A DNA stretch of 64,000 nucleotides from Microbacterium sp. TPD7012 (lineage in GTDB: Bacteria > Actinomycetota > Actinomycetes > Actinomycetales > Microbacteriaceae), in the NCBI RefSeq assembly GCF_003075395.1, contig NZ_QDFV01000003.1:124685-188684 (forward strand). Reading direction: 5' to 3'. The notes beneath the pieces were generated by a model, which made no database searches, was not told where the DNA came from, and was given only the letters and a program-made list of their open reading frames with translations. Of the stretch, positions 16,215 to 24,666 are shown piece by piece. Every line of letters begins with the position of its first letter. Position 1 is the stretch's first letter. A program made the translations under genes and the position numbers.

Positions 16215-17567
16215 TCAGCCGCCCAGTGCGCTGAGCCAGGTGCGTCGAGCCTCGAGCGCATCGGCGGCAGCCTTCGCCGCCTTCTTGTCGCCGGCCTTCT
16301 CCGCCGCCGCGAGCTCGGCCTCGAGCTTCTCGATCGCCTCGAGCAGCTGCGAGCTCATGTCATTGGCGCGGGCCTTGGTCTCGGGGTTGTTCTTCTTCCA
16401 GTCGACCTCTTCGCGCGCCTTCAGAGCCTGCTCGATGACGCGGAGGCGGTCGTCCAGAGCGCGCTCCTTCTCCCGGGGGAAGACGCGTCCGATCTCGTCC
16501 CACTGCTGCTGGATGCGGGTGAGCAGCGCGCGGGCGCGCTTGATGTTCGACTCGTCGGCGACGGCCTTGGCCTCTTCGAGCAGGGCCTGACGGGCCTCGA
16601 TCTTCGGGCCGGACTCGGCCTCCTCGGCGGCGGCCTGCTCGGCGCGAGCGGCGTAGAGGGCGTCTCCTGCCGCCTTGAACTTCGCCCAGAGCGCGTCGTC
16701 GGCCTTGCGCCCGGCACGGCCGGCTGCCTTCCACTCGTCGAGCAGGTTGCGGTAGGCGGGGATGCCGTCGGTGCCGCGCGGGGCGAGAGCCTCTGCGCGC
16801 TCCACCAGACGGGACTTCGCGTCTCGAGCGACCTTGTGGGTGTCGTCGAGCTCGGAGTAGAAGGCGCGTCGCTGCTTGTCGACGACGGCGCGAGCATCGC
16901 GGAATCGCTTCCAGAGCTGCTGCGAGATGCCCTTCGACAGGCGAGGGCCGGTCTGCTGCTGCGCCTGCCAGGCGTCGAACAGCTCGCCGAGCTCGGCCGT
17001 GACCTGCTTCCACTGGACCTTGCTGAGGTCGCGCCCGGCGATCGCCTCGGCGCGCTCGACGAGGACGGTCCGCTCGGCGATCGCCTTGTCGACGAGCTCC
17101 TTCGCCTGCTGCGCCTCCTGCTCCGTGGCCTCGGAGAGCGATGCGGTGAGGGCGTTCAGACGGTCGCGCAGACCGGCGAGGTCTCCGACGGCGGCGGCAT
17201 CCGTCGCCTCGTCGATGAGGTGACCGGCCTGCTTGGCGAGATCGCTCGCGGACGCCCCGCCCGACTGCTGACGCTGCTCGAGCGCGTGCACCTTGAAGGC
17301 GATGTCGTCGAACTTGCGCACGAAGTAGGCGAGCGCTTCGTCGGGGGTCCCGTCGGGGTACTGGCCCACCACGCGCCAGGCGTCGCCCTCGCGCACCTCG
17401 ACGGTGCCGTCTTCGGACACGCGGCCCCATTCGGCGGACGACGACGAGGATGCCGGGGCCGGAGCGACCGGCGGCACGACGGCCGGTGTCGGCGCCTTCC
17501 GGGGCATCGGCACGGCGGGGGGTGCGGGAACGGGGGGAGTCGGCTTCGACGGCTCGGTGGCAGACAC
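16215..17567 (-). CDS. DUF349 domain-containing protein
   Basis: A 450-residue, highly helical protein with repeated DUF349 units. A low-complexity Pro/Ala/Ser-rich N-terminus (1-45) is followed by a short beta-like segment (WGRVSEDGTVEVREGDAW) and then helical repeats, each with the pattern LWxxFxxAxDxxYxxR. Examples are QLWKRFRDARAVVDKQRRAF and ALWAKFKAAGDALYAARAEQ. The C-terminus is a charged coiled coil. Function is not established for the family. The GTG start is preceded by AAGGAG at 7 nt. A TAGGCT -10 on the minus strand (17624-17619) is a candidate promoter in the gap shared with nirB. Confidence 0.85.
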   Translation of the reverse strand: MSATEPSKPTPPVPAPPAVPMPRKAPTPAVVPPVAPAPASSSSSAEWGRVSEDGTVEVREGDAWRVVGQYPDGTPDEALAYFVRKFDDIAFKVHALEQRQQSGGASASDLAKQAGHLIDEATDAAAVGDLAGLRDRLNALTASLSEATEQEAQQAKELVDKAIAERTVLVERAEAIAGRDLSKVQWKQVTAELGELFDAWQAQQQTGPRLSKGISQQLWKRFRDARAVVDKQRRAFYSELDDTHKVARDAKSRLVERAEALAPRGTDGIPAYRNLLDEWKAAGRAGRKADDALWAKFKAAGDALYAARAEQAAAEEAESGPKIEARQALLEEAKAVADESNIKRARALLTRIQQQWDEIGRVFPREKERALDDRLRVIEQALKAREEVDWKKNNPETKARANDMSSQLLEAIEKLEAELAAAEKAGDKKAAKAAADALEARRTWLSALGG

Positions 17568-17658
17568 GGTGATTCTCCTTGCGCGGTAAGGCCGCGGGAG
17601 GCGGAAAGGACGAGGCTCAGCCTAGTACGCCCGCGGGTTGCCGGTGAGGCCCGCCGTT

Positions 17659-17707
17659 CTCACATCATCGTTACCGATCTGTGAGGAGATCGTTCGACGG
17701 GTGAAAC
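17659..17707 (+). promoter_or_regulatory. GlnR-box-like array upstream of nirB
   Basis: Five 5-mers lie exactly 11 bp apart: CTCAC (17659), GTTAC (17670), GTGAG (17681), GTTCG (17692) and GAAAC (17703). The actinobacterial GlnR consensus is GTNAC-n6-GAAAC repeated; the second and fifth match fully and the others partly. TATCGT at 17741-17746 is a possible nirB -10, which would put the array at about -46 to -94, a position for activation. The 216-nt gap (17568-17783) holds nothing else that I recognise. Confidence 0.55.
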
Positions 17708-17783
17708 ATGCAGCGTCCTCTCCGAGAAACACGGCGCTCCTATCGTCGCCAGCACGACAGTTCCCCCGGTCGACAGGAGCCCC

Positions 17784-20363
17784 ATGAACGACACCGCATC
17801 CACGCCGCACGAGATCCTGGTCGTCGGAGCGGGCATGGTGGCGCATCGATTCGTGGAGAGCCTGCTCAGCCGCGCCGACGCGGATGTGCGTGTCACCGTC
17901 ATCGGCGACGAGGGGCGCGGGCCATACGACCGCGTGGGGCTGACGAGCTTCTTCTCGGGCGCCACCCCGGACGACCTCGAACTCGACCGCTCGGTCTTCC
18001 GCGACGCGCGGGTGCGTCTGATCCAGAACGATCGCGTCCTGCGCATCGATCGCTCCGCCCGCTCGGTGCGCACGCGCTCGCGTCGCAACTACGACTACGA
18101 CACGCTCGTGCTCGCCACCGGCTCCTACGCCGCCAGGGTGGCCGTGGACGGCGCCGATCTCCCCGGCTGCTTCGTCTACCGCACGCTCGACGACGTGCAG
18201 GCGCTCCGGGACTTCGTCTCCCGGCGGGCGAGCGCGCTCGGCCGCCCTCTGCGCGGCGCGGTCATCGGCGGCGGCCTGCTGGGCCTGGAGGCGGCGGGTG
18301 CGCTCCAGGGGCTGGACGTCGACACCACGGTCGTGCAGTACTCGGACCGCCTGATGTCGGCGCAGCTCGATCAGGCCGGTGGCGGCATGCTGAAGCGTCT
18401 GCTCGAGGCCCGCGGCATCACGGTGCGCACGCAGGCACGGACGACGAGGCTCGACCCGGACGAGTCCGGGGCGGTCACGGCACTGGAGTTCCAGGACGGC
18501 TCGTTCCAGCGGGCCGATGTCGTCGTGTTCACGGTCGGCGTGCGCCCGCGGGACGAGTTGGCGCGAAACGCCGAGCTGGAGGTGCACCCGCGGGGCGGTG
18601 TGCTGATCGACGAGCGGTGCTCGACGTCCGACCCGAACATCCTCGCGATCGGCGAGGTCGCCAACTTCGACGACCGATGCGTCGGCCTCGTGGCTCCGGG
18701 GTACGCGATGGCGGAGGTCGCGGCCACCCGGCTGCTCGGAGGAGACGCAGGCTTCCCCGGCTACGACGAATCCGCCAAGCTCAAGCTCTCGGGTGTCGAC
18801 GTGGCGAGCTTCGGCGATGCGCTCGCCCGTACCCCCGACGCGCTCGACGTCGTCTACGCCGATCCCGTGGCGGGCGTCTACAAGAAGCTCGTGCTCTCGG
18901 ACGACGCGCAGACGCTGCTCGGCGGCATCCTCGTCGGCGACGCGAGCGCCTACGGCTCGCTGCGGCCGCTCGTGGGTGCCAGGCTCGGTGCCGATCCGTC
19001 GGCCTACCTGCTGCCGGAAGGGGGCAACGCCGCACCGATGGGGGAGCTCCCGGACGAAGCCGTCGTGTGCTCGTGCTCCAACGTCTCGGCGGGGCGGATC
19101 CGCCAGGCCGTGCACGAGGAGGGCTGCCGGGATGCGGCGGCCGTCAAGGGGTGCACGAAGGCGGGCGCGACCTGCGGCTCGTGCGTGCTGATGGTCAAGA
19201 AGGTGGTCGGGCAGGAGCTCACCAAGCTCGGCCAGACGGTGTCGAACGCGCTGTGCGAGCACTTCGACATGTCGCGCCGTCAGCTGTTCGACGCCGTGCG
19301 GATCGCCGAGCTGTCGACGTTCAGCTCGATCGTCGAGCGCTTCGGACGCGGTCGCGGCTGCGACATCTGCAAGCCCGCGATCGCCAGCATCCTGTCGGGA
19401 CTCGTCGGCCAACACGTGCTCGAGGGCGAGAACGCCACGCTCCAGGACACCAACGATCACGTGATGGCGAACATGCAGAAGGACGGCACCTACTCCGTCG
19501 TCCCGCGGATGCCGGGCGGCGAGGTGACGCCGGACGGCCTGTTGGCGATCGGGCAGATCGCGAAGGACTTCGCCCTGTACACGAAGATCACGGGCGGTCA
19601 GCGCATCGACATGTTCGGCGCGCGTCTGGAGCAGCTGCCGCTGATCTGGGAGCGGCTGGTGGATGCCGGCTTCGAATCCGGTCACGCCTACGGCAAGTCG
19701 CTGCGCACGGTGAAGTCGTGCGTGGGGTCGACCTGGTGCCGCTACGGCGTGCTGGACGCGGTGGGCATGGCCGTGAAGCTGGAGCTGCGGTACCGCGGGC
19801 TGCGCGCACCGCACAAGCTGAAGCTCGGTGTCTCGGGATGCGCGCGGGAGTGCGCGGAGGCCCGCTCGAAGGACGTAGGGATCATCGCGACGGAGAACGG
19901 GTGGAACATGTACGTCGGCGGCAACGGCGGCTTCACGCCGCGGCACGCGCAGCTGCTCGCGTCGGAGCTCGACGACGAGGGTCTGATCCGCGCGATCGAC
20001 CGGTTCTTCATGTACTACATCCGCACGGCCGATCGGCTGCAGCGCACGGCTCCCTGGTGCGAGGAGGTCGAGGGAGGACTCGACGGCCTCCGGTCCGTGA
20101 TCTTCGACGACAGCCTCGGGATCTGCGACGATCTCGACGCCGCGATGGCGCTGCACGTGGAGCACTACGAGGACGAGTGGGCCGCGACGCTGAAGGATCC
20201 CCAGAAGCTCGAGAGGTTCCGCTCCTTCGTCAACGCGGCGGACACCCCTGACCCGTCCCTCGGGTACGTGGCCGAGCGCGGGCAGATCAGGCCGGCGACG
20301 GCCGAGGAGCGACGTTCGGGCGCGGTCCTGATCGCCGGGACGGCACTGGAGGTACGACGATGA
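17784..20363 (+). CDS. nirB: nitrite reductase [NAD(P)H] large subunit
   Basis: An 859-residue cytoplasmic enzyme that reduces nitrite to ammonium. Domains in order: FAD/NAD(P)-binding pyridine nucleotide-disulfide oxidoreductase (1-400, VVGAGMVAHRFVE near the start); two BFD-like [2Fe-2S] segments (about 427-470 with CSCSN, CTKAGATCGSC; about 489-535 with CDICKPA); and the sulfite/nitrite reductase ferredoxin-like and catalytic parts. The siroheme/[4Fe-4S] cysteines are CVGSTWC (about 642) and GVSGCARECAEA (about 682). AGGAG lies 7 nt before the ATG. It overlaps nirD by 4 nt (ATGA). Confidence 0.97.
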   Translation: MNDTASTPHEILVVGAGMVAHRFVESLLSRADADVRVTVIGDEGRGPYDRVGLTSFFSGATPDDLELDRSVFRDARVRLIQNDRVLRIDRSARSVRTRSRRNYDYDTLVLATGSYAARVAVDGADLPGCFVYRTLDDVQALRDFVSRRASALGRPLRGAVIGGGLLGLEAAGALQGLDVDTTVVQYSDRLMSAQLDQAGGGMLKRLLEARGITVRTQARTTRLDPDESGAVTALEFQDGSFQRADVVVFTVGVRPRDELARNAELEVHPRGGVLIDERCSTSDPNILAIGEVANFDDRCVGLVAPGYAMAEVAATRLLGGDAGFPGYDESAKLKLSGVDVASFGDALARTPDALDVVYADPVAGVYKKLVLSDDAQTLLGGILVGDASAYGSLRPLVGARLGADPSAYLLPEGGNAAPMGELPDEAVVCSCSNVSAGRIRQAVHEEGCRDAAAVKGCTKAGATCGSCVLMVKKVVGQELTKLGQTVSNALCEHFDMSRRQLFDAVRIAELSTFSSIVERFGRGRGCDICKPAIASILSGLVGQHVLEGENATLQDTNDHVMANMQKDGTYSVVPRMPGGEVTPDGLLAIGQIAKDFALYTKITGGQRIDMFGARLEQLPLIWERLVDAGFESGHAYGKSLRTVKSCVGSTWCRYGVLDAVGMAVKLELRYRGLRAPHKLKLGVSGCARECAEARSKDVGIIATENGWNMYVGGNGGFTPRHAQLLASELDDEGLIRAIDRFFMYYIRTADRLQRTAPWCEEVEGGLDGLRSVIFDDSLGICDDLDAAMALHVEHYEDEWAATLKDPQKLERFRSFVNAADTPDPSLGYVAERGQIRPATAEERRSGAVLIAGTALEVRR

Positions 20364-20740
20364 CCGGTCTGATCGCGGAGGAGACCCTGGTGCGCATCTG
20401 CGCGATCTCCGACCTCGAGGTCGAGCGCGGGCGCGCGGCGCTGCTCGGCAGCGAGCAGCTGGCGCTGTTCCTGCTCGCCGACGGCACGGTGCACGCCGTG
20501 TCGAACCTCGATCCGTACAGCGGCGCGAACGTGATCTCCCGCGGCATCGTGGGGACCAGGGGAGAGGCGCCGACGGTCGCGTCGCCGTTGCACAAGCAGG
20601 TGTTCGACCTGCGCACCGGGGCGTGCCTGGAGACGCAGGGGAAGCCGGATGCGTCGTTGCGGGTGTACCCCGTCCGGGTGACGGCCGACGGGGTGCATGT
20701 CGACGTCGCGGGGGCTGCCGCCGGGGAGGACGGCGCATGA
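20360..20740 (+). CDS. nirD: nitrite reductase small subunit NirD
   Basis: A 126-residue Rieske-fold subunit of the assimilatory nitrite reductase. It has the beta-rich Rieske-like layout with ALLGSEQLALFLLADGTVHAVSN, NVISRGIVGTRGE and SPLHKQVFDLRTG, but the iron-sulfur Cys/His ligands are absent, as is normal for NirD. It overlaps nirB upstream and cobA downstream by 4 nt each, so translation of the three is probably coupled. Confidence 0.95.
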   Translation: MTGLIAEETLVRICAISDLEVERGRAALLGSEQLALFLLADGTVHAVSNLDPYSGANVISRGIVGTRGEAPTVASPLHKQVFDLRTGACLETQGKPDASLRVYPVRVTADGVHVDVAGAAAGEDGA

Positions 20741-21552
20741 TGTTCCGGTTCCGTCGGAGGAGGACGGCAGGATCGTGGACGAGCGGCGGATCGACGCGTG
20801 TGGGGCGCGTCGATCTCGTCGGCGGCGGACCGGGGCCCGCCGATCTGATGACCCTGAGGGCCCATCGTCTGCTCGCCGAGGCCGACGTGGTGGTCGCCGA
20901 TCGGCTGGGTCCGGCGGACGAGGTGCGGGCGCAGCTCGGTCCTGAGGTCATCGTCATCGACGTCGGCAAGCGTCCGGGGCATCACCCGGTGCCGCAGGCG
21001 CAGATCAACGCACTCCTCGTCGACCATGCGCGGGCGGGAAGGCGCGTCGTGCGTCTGAAGGGGGGCGATCCCTTCGTCCTCGGTCGTGGAGGCGAGGAGG
21101 TGCTCGCCTGCGAGGCCGCGGGCATCCCCGTCTCGGTGACACCCGGGGTGAGCAGTGCGATCTCCGTGCCCCAGGCGGCCGGCATCCCGGTGACGCATCG
21201 CGGCGTGGCATCCGCCCTGCACGTGGTGAACGGCCAGGGGCCGTTCACCGACAGCACCCTGTCGTCGCTCGCCGACCCGTCCGTGACCACGGTCGTGCTG
21301 ATGGGCGTGGCCGCGCTCCCTCGGCTGGTCGATGCGGCGCTCCGACACGGCATCCCCGTCGATCGTCCGGTCGCGGTCGTCGAGAACGGGCACACGCCGC
21401 GACAGCGCACGGTGCGCAGCACCCTGGGCGCTATCGTGGCCGACGCAGAGGAGGCCGCCGTGGTCAATCCCGCCGTGATCGTGATCGGCGACGTCGCACG
21501 CGCCGGACTGCTGCTGCCCACGACGTCGCAGTTCGCGGAGAGCTCGGCGTGA
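20737..21552 (+). CDS. cobA: uroporphyrinogen-III C-methyltransferase
   Basis: A 271-residue SAM-dependent enzyme that methylates uroporphyrinogen III to precorrin-2, the precursor of the siroheme needed by NirB. Signatures are VGGGPGPADLMTLRA, the SUMT motif VVRLKGGDPFVLGRGGEE and VTPGVSSAISVP. The ATG follows GGGGAGG by 7 nt; a second ATG directly after is possible. The first 25 residues are basic and Arg-rich and precede the catalytic domain. No CysG-type oxidase/chelatase part is fused, so siroheme must be finished by a protein encoded elsewhere. Confidence 0.94.
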   Translation: MMFRFRRRRTAGSWTSGGSTRVGRVDLVGGGPGPADLMTLRAHRLLAEADVVVADRLGPADEVRAQLGPEVIVIDVGKRPGHHPVPQAQINALLVDHARAGRRVVRLKGGDPFVLGRGGEEVLACEAAGIPVSVTPGVSSAISVPQAAGIPVTHRGVASALHVVNGQGPFTDSTLSSLADPSVTTVVLMGVAALPRLVDAALRHGIPVDRPVAVVENGHTPRQRTVRSTLGAIVADAEEAAVVNPAVIVIGDVARAGLLLPTTSQFAESSA

Positions 21553-22676
21553 CGAACACACCCACACTCGACTCCGCGCTGGCCGGCTGCACGATCATCG
21601 TCGCCGCCGACCGCCGCTCGGTCGACCTCGCGACGGCGCTCGAGCGGAGGGGAGCACAGGTGCATCGTGCTCCCGCGCTCAGCATCGTCGCGAACGCGGA
21701 TGACGCGGAGCTGATGCTCCGGACCGAGCAGCTCATCTCCGCGCCGCCGGACATCGTCGTCGTCACGACCGGCGTCGGGTTCCGCGGGTGGATGGATGCC
21801 GCGCACGAGCACGGTCTCGATGAGCGCATCGGCGCGGCGCTGCGCGGTGCGCACTTCGTCGCCCGCGGACCCAAGGCGCACGGCGCGATCCAGCAGGCAG
21901 GGTTCACCGCCGACTGGGTCGCGGAGTCGGAGACCTCCGCGGAGGTCGGCGAGTATCTGCTCGCCTCGGGGATCTCGGGCAAGCGGATCGTGGTCCAGCA
22001 CCACGGCGCCGGATCCGACGGGCTCGATGAGCTGCTGACGGAGGCCGGTGCCGAGGTCGTCAGCGTGACGGTGTATCGCTGGGGACCGCCGCCCGACCCC
22101 GAGGTGGTGCGCCGGTCGGCCCGCCAGGCGGGCGCGGGCGAAGCGGATGCCGTGCTCTTCACCTCCGCTCCCGGAGCCGCCTCCTGGCTCGCCGTCGCCG
22201 AGGAGGCGGGAGTGCTCGACGACATCCGTCGCCGTGCCGCGACCGGCAGACTGCTCCTCGCCGCGGTCGGCCCCATCACGGCGGGACCGCTGCTGTCGGC
22301 CGACCTGGAGACGACGATCGCGGACCGCGGGCGCCTCGGATCACTCGCCCGCTGTGTGATCGCGCATTTCGGCGGCGGCCGTGCGCCGTCGCTGGAGACG
22401 GATGCCGGGCGCCTCGAGGTGCGCAGCGGCGGAGTCCTGATCGACGAGCGCTTCGTGCCGCTGTCGCACACGGCCGCGCGCCTCATCGAGGCGCTGTTCG
22501 TCGCGGGCGGCCGCGTGCTCTCGCGTGCGGAGATCGGACGCGTCCTCCCCGGCAGCGACCGCAACGGCCACGCGGTCGAGGTCGCCGTGGCCCGGCTCCG
22601 GGAGTCGCTGTGCGGCGCGGAGCTCGTGCAGACCGTCGTGAAGCGCGGTTATCGGCTCGCGGTCATCGAGTACTGA
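21549..22676 (+). CDS. HemD-winged helix fusion (NnaR-like nitrite assimilation regulator)
   Basis: A 375-residue protein with a uroporphyrinogen-III synthase-like domain (about 10-270; TSAPGAASWLAVAEEAGVL is a HemD signature region) and a C-terminal OmpR/PhoB-type winged helix (about 285-375; LIDERFVPLSHTAARLIEAL, then VEVAVARLRESL and VKRGYRLAV). The same architecture is found in NnaR, which works with GlnR on nirBD in Mycobacterium and Streptomyces. The location as the last gene of nirB-nirD-cobA fits that role. Whether the HemD part is still an enzyme cannot be judged. The GTG start overlaps cobA by 4 nt. Confidence 0.85.
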   Translation: MTNTPTLDSALAGCTIIVAADRRSVDLATALERRGAQVHRAPALSIVANADDAELMLRTEQLISAPPDIVVVTTGVGFRGWMDAAHEHGLDERIGAALRGAHFVARGPKAHGAIQQAGFTADWVAESETSAEVGEYLLASGISGKRIVVQHHGAGSDGLDELLTEAGAEVVSVTVYRWGPPPDPEVVRRSARQAGAGEADAVLFTSAPGAASWLAVAEEAGVLDDIRRRAATGRLLLAAVGPITAGPLLSADLETTIADRGRLGSLARCVIAHFGGGRAPSLETDAGRLEVRSGGVLIDERFVPLSHTAARLIEALFVAGGRVLSRAEIGRVLPGSDRNGHAVEVAVARLRESLCGAELVQTVVKRGYRLAVIEY

Positions 22677-22698
22677 CCGGACGCGGAGTCGTGACCGG

Positions 22699-23001
22699 CT
22701 ACTCCGCCGGGGTGTCCGAGGGGATCGGAACCGGGGTCTCGACCGGCGCCTCGGTCGGCGCGGTCGTCGGCTCGACGGTCGGCGTCGGCGTGGGCTCAGG
22801 AGCGGTGACCTGCGCATGCACGACCTGGCTCGCGATGGCGGCGAGGACGATGACGGAGCCGGCGATCGCCGCGATGGCGTTGTCGCGCGTGCGGCGACGG
22901 ATCTGCCCCTGATGCCAGATCGTGCGCGCGGTGTGCAGACGGGTGCGGCGCTCGGCCTGAACGCGCTCCTGCCGGGTGCTCCTCGAACCGCGTGCGGCCA
23001 T
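22699..23001 (-). CDS. small membrane protein with Pro/Thr-rich tail
   Basis: A 100-residue protein of unknown function. A basic N-terminus (1-40, many Arg) precedes one membrane helix (about 42-62, AIAAIAGSVIVLAAIASQVV) and a 38-residue extracytoplasmic tail built from Pro-Thr-Glu repeats. The layout suggests a single-pass protein with its tail outside. The ATG at MAARGS is preferred because GGGAG lies 8 nt before it; an in-frame ATG 15 nt upstream lacks a Shine-Dalgarno. It lies convergent to the hemD fusion and divergent from rarA. It is real by codon bias and by having a start, helix and tail in sensible order. Confidence 0.65.
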   Translation of the reverse strand: MAARGSRSTRQERVQAERRTRLHTARTIWHQGQIRRRTRDNAIAAIAGSVIVLAAIASQVVHAQVTAPEPTPTPTVEPTTAPTEAPVETPVPIPSDTPAE

Positions 23002-23102
23002 GCCTCGATCTCCCATCCGTGCGACGGTGCGTCACGTCGCCTCAGAGCCTACCGTCGGCGGCGGGGTGCGTTGAGCGTCACCCGAGTGTCGTGACCCGCC
23101 AG

Positions 23103-23108
23103 TAGCCT
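23103..23108 (+). promoter_or_regulatory. -10-like element 6 nt before the rarA start
   Basis: TAGCCT, then GGTGGG, then ATG. This is the same layout as at ruvC, ruvA and hisE and implies a possible leaderless mRNA. Confidence 0.5.
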
Positions 23109-23114
23109 GGTGGG

Positions 23115-24485
23115 ATGACGTCCCCTGCCGCGCTGCTCTCCGGGCAGACGCCTCTCGCCGTGCGCATGCGCCCGGTCTCCCTCTCCGAGGTCGCCGGGCA
23201 GCGTCATCTTCTGCGATCGGGCTCGCCGATCGTGGCACTCGCCGACCCGGAGGCGACGTCGCCGGGTGCGGTGTCGATCATCCTCTGGGGTCCTCCCGGC
23301 ACGGGCAAGACCACTCTGGCTCAGGCGATCGCCCGTTCCTCCGGGCGCCGCTTCGTCGAGCTCTCGGCGGTCACCGCCGGCGTGAAGGACGTGCGCGAGG
23401 TGATGCAGGAGGCGATCACCCAGCGCGACCTCTACGGTCAGACGACGATCCTCTTCCTCGACGAGATCCATCGGTTCACCAAGGCCCAGCAGGATGCGCT
23501 GCTCCCCGGGGTCGAGAACGGCTGGGTCATCCTGATCGCGGCCACGACGGAGAATCCGTCCTTCTCGGTGATCTCCCCGCTGCTGTCGCGGTCGCTTCTG
23601 CTCACGCTGCAGCCGCTCACCGACGACGACATCGGCCTGCTGGTCGACCGGGCGGTCGGCGACGCGCGCGGTCTGAACGGTGCCGTCGCGCTGAGCGATG
23701 AGGCGAGGTCCGCGCTCATCCGACTCGCGTCCGGCGATGCCCGTCGTGCGCTCACCGGTCTCGAAGCCGCCGCCGCGGTGGCGCTCTCGCATGCGGCCGA
23801 CGCCCCGGCGAAGGGCAGGAAGAAGAAGGACTCCGAGGCGAGTGGTGCGCCGGCGGTCTCCGCCGACGACGTCTCGCAGGCCGTCGACAAGGCGCTGCTG
23901 CGCTACGACCGTCAGGGCGACGAGCACTACGACGTCATCAGCGCGTTCATCAAGTCGATCAGGGGTTCCGACCCGGATGCCGCGCTGCACTACCTCGCCC
24001 GCATGATCGAGGCGGGGGAGGACCCGCGGTTCATCGCGCGGCGCCTCGTGATCTCGGCATCCGAGGATGTCGGTCTCGCCGACCCGCAGGGCCTCGTCAT
24101 CGCGGTCGCCGCCGCCGACGCCGTCGCGTTCATCGGAATGCCGGAGGGGCGCATCCCGCTGGCCGAGGCGACGGTGTACCTGGCGACGACGGCGAAGTCG
24201 AACGCCGCGTACGTCGGCATCGACGCCGCGATCGCCGACATCCGCAAGGGCGGCTTCGGCCGGGTGCCCGTGCATCTGCGCGACGCGCACTACCCCGGCG
24301 CGAAGCGGCTCGGCCACGGCAAGGGCTACGTCTACTCGCACGACAGCGAGTACGGCATCGTGCCGCAGCAGTATCTGCCAGACGAGCTCGACGGCCGGCG
24401 GTACTACGAGCCGAAGACCCTCGGAGCCGAGCGCGACGTCGCCGCCCGCCTGGAGCGGATCCGCCGCATCCTCGGCGATCGCTGA
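23115..24485 (+). CDS. rarA: replication-associated recombination protein RarA (MgsA)
   Basis: A 456-residue AAA+ clamp-loader-like ATPase acting at stalled replication forks. Walker A GPPGTGKTT is at 59-67, Walker B FLDEIHRF around D116-E117, and sensor 1 is in AATTENPSFSV. The C-terminal tetramerisation region has RLVISASEDVGLADP and GYVYSHDSEYGIV, both diagnostic of RarA. A short Lys-rich insert (about 234-250, KGRKKKD) separates the ATPase and C-terminal parts. The ATG is the only start consistent with the N-terminus. Confidence 0.95.
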   Translation: MTSPAALLSGQTPLAVRMRPVSLSEVAGQRHLLRSGSPIVALADPEATSPGAVSIILWGPPGTGKTTLAQAIARSSGRRFVELSAVTAGVKDVREVMQEAITQRDLYGQTTILFLDEIHRFTKAQQDALLPGVENGWVILIAATTENPSFSVISPLLSRSLLLTLQPLTDDDIGLLVDRAVGDARGLNGAVALSDEARSALIRLASGDARRALTGLEAAAAVALSHAADAPAKGRKKKDSEASGAPAVSADDVSQAVDKALLRYDRQGDEHYDVISAFIKSIRGSDPDAALHYLARMIEAGEDPRFIARRLVISASEDVGLADPQGLVIAVAAADAVAFIGMPEGRIPLAEATVYLATTAKSNAAYVGIDAAIADIRKGGFGRVPVHLRDAHYPGAKRLGHGKGYVYSHDSEYGIVPQQYLPDELDGRRYYEPKTLGAERDVAARLERIRRILGDR

Positions 24486-24516
24486 GCTGCCTTCATCGAG
24501 CCGACCGGCGATCTGT

Positions 24517-24666
24517 TAGACTTGACCGGCTCGAAACCGAGTTTTCGGGCATCTCCTCGTTCACACCCCACCTGGCCGGTGCCCCGGCGTGCGCTCCCAG
24601 GCAGAACGCGGACGATACGTCCGTGAGTCGCGAAAGACGCGACCACGTCATCGGAAGGACAGCTTC
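24517..24666 (+). promoter_or_regulatory. rpsD promoter and structured leader
   Basis: TAGACT (24517-24522) within GTTAGACTTGAC is the likely -10. The leader of about 140 nt contains a CTCG-AAAC-CGAG hairpin near its 5' end, a CGGAC/GTCCG hairpin (24609-24623) and a GTCGCG/CGCGAC hairpin (24627-24643). The last ends 9 nt before the GGAAGGA ribosome binding site. A long folded leader suggests autoregulation by S4, but I do not recognise a described S4 leader class. Confidence 0.5.

Noticed and set aside
15599-16261. Longer form of the AbiEi-like gene starting within DUF349
   Set aside because: It would overlap DUF349 by 47 nt with an Arg/Ser-rich lead lacking family character; the ATG inside the hairpin gives a more sensible start, though this is not certain.
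16925-16950. CCCTTCGACAGGCGAGGG inside the DUF349 gene, similar to the REP-like arm
   Set aside because: Only the first part matches, and it encodes the conserved LSKG of that protein; there is no opposing arm.
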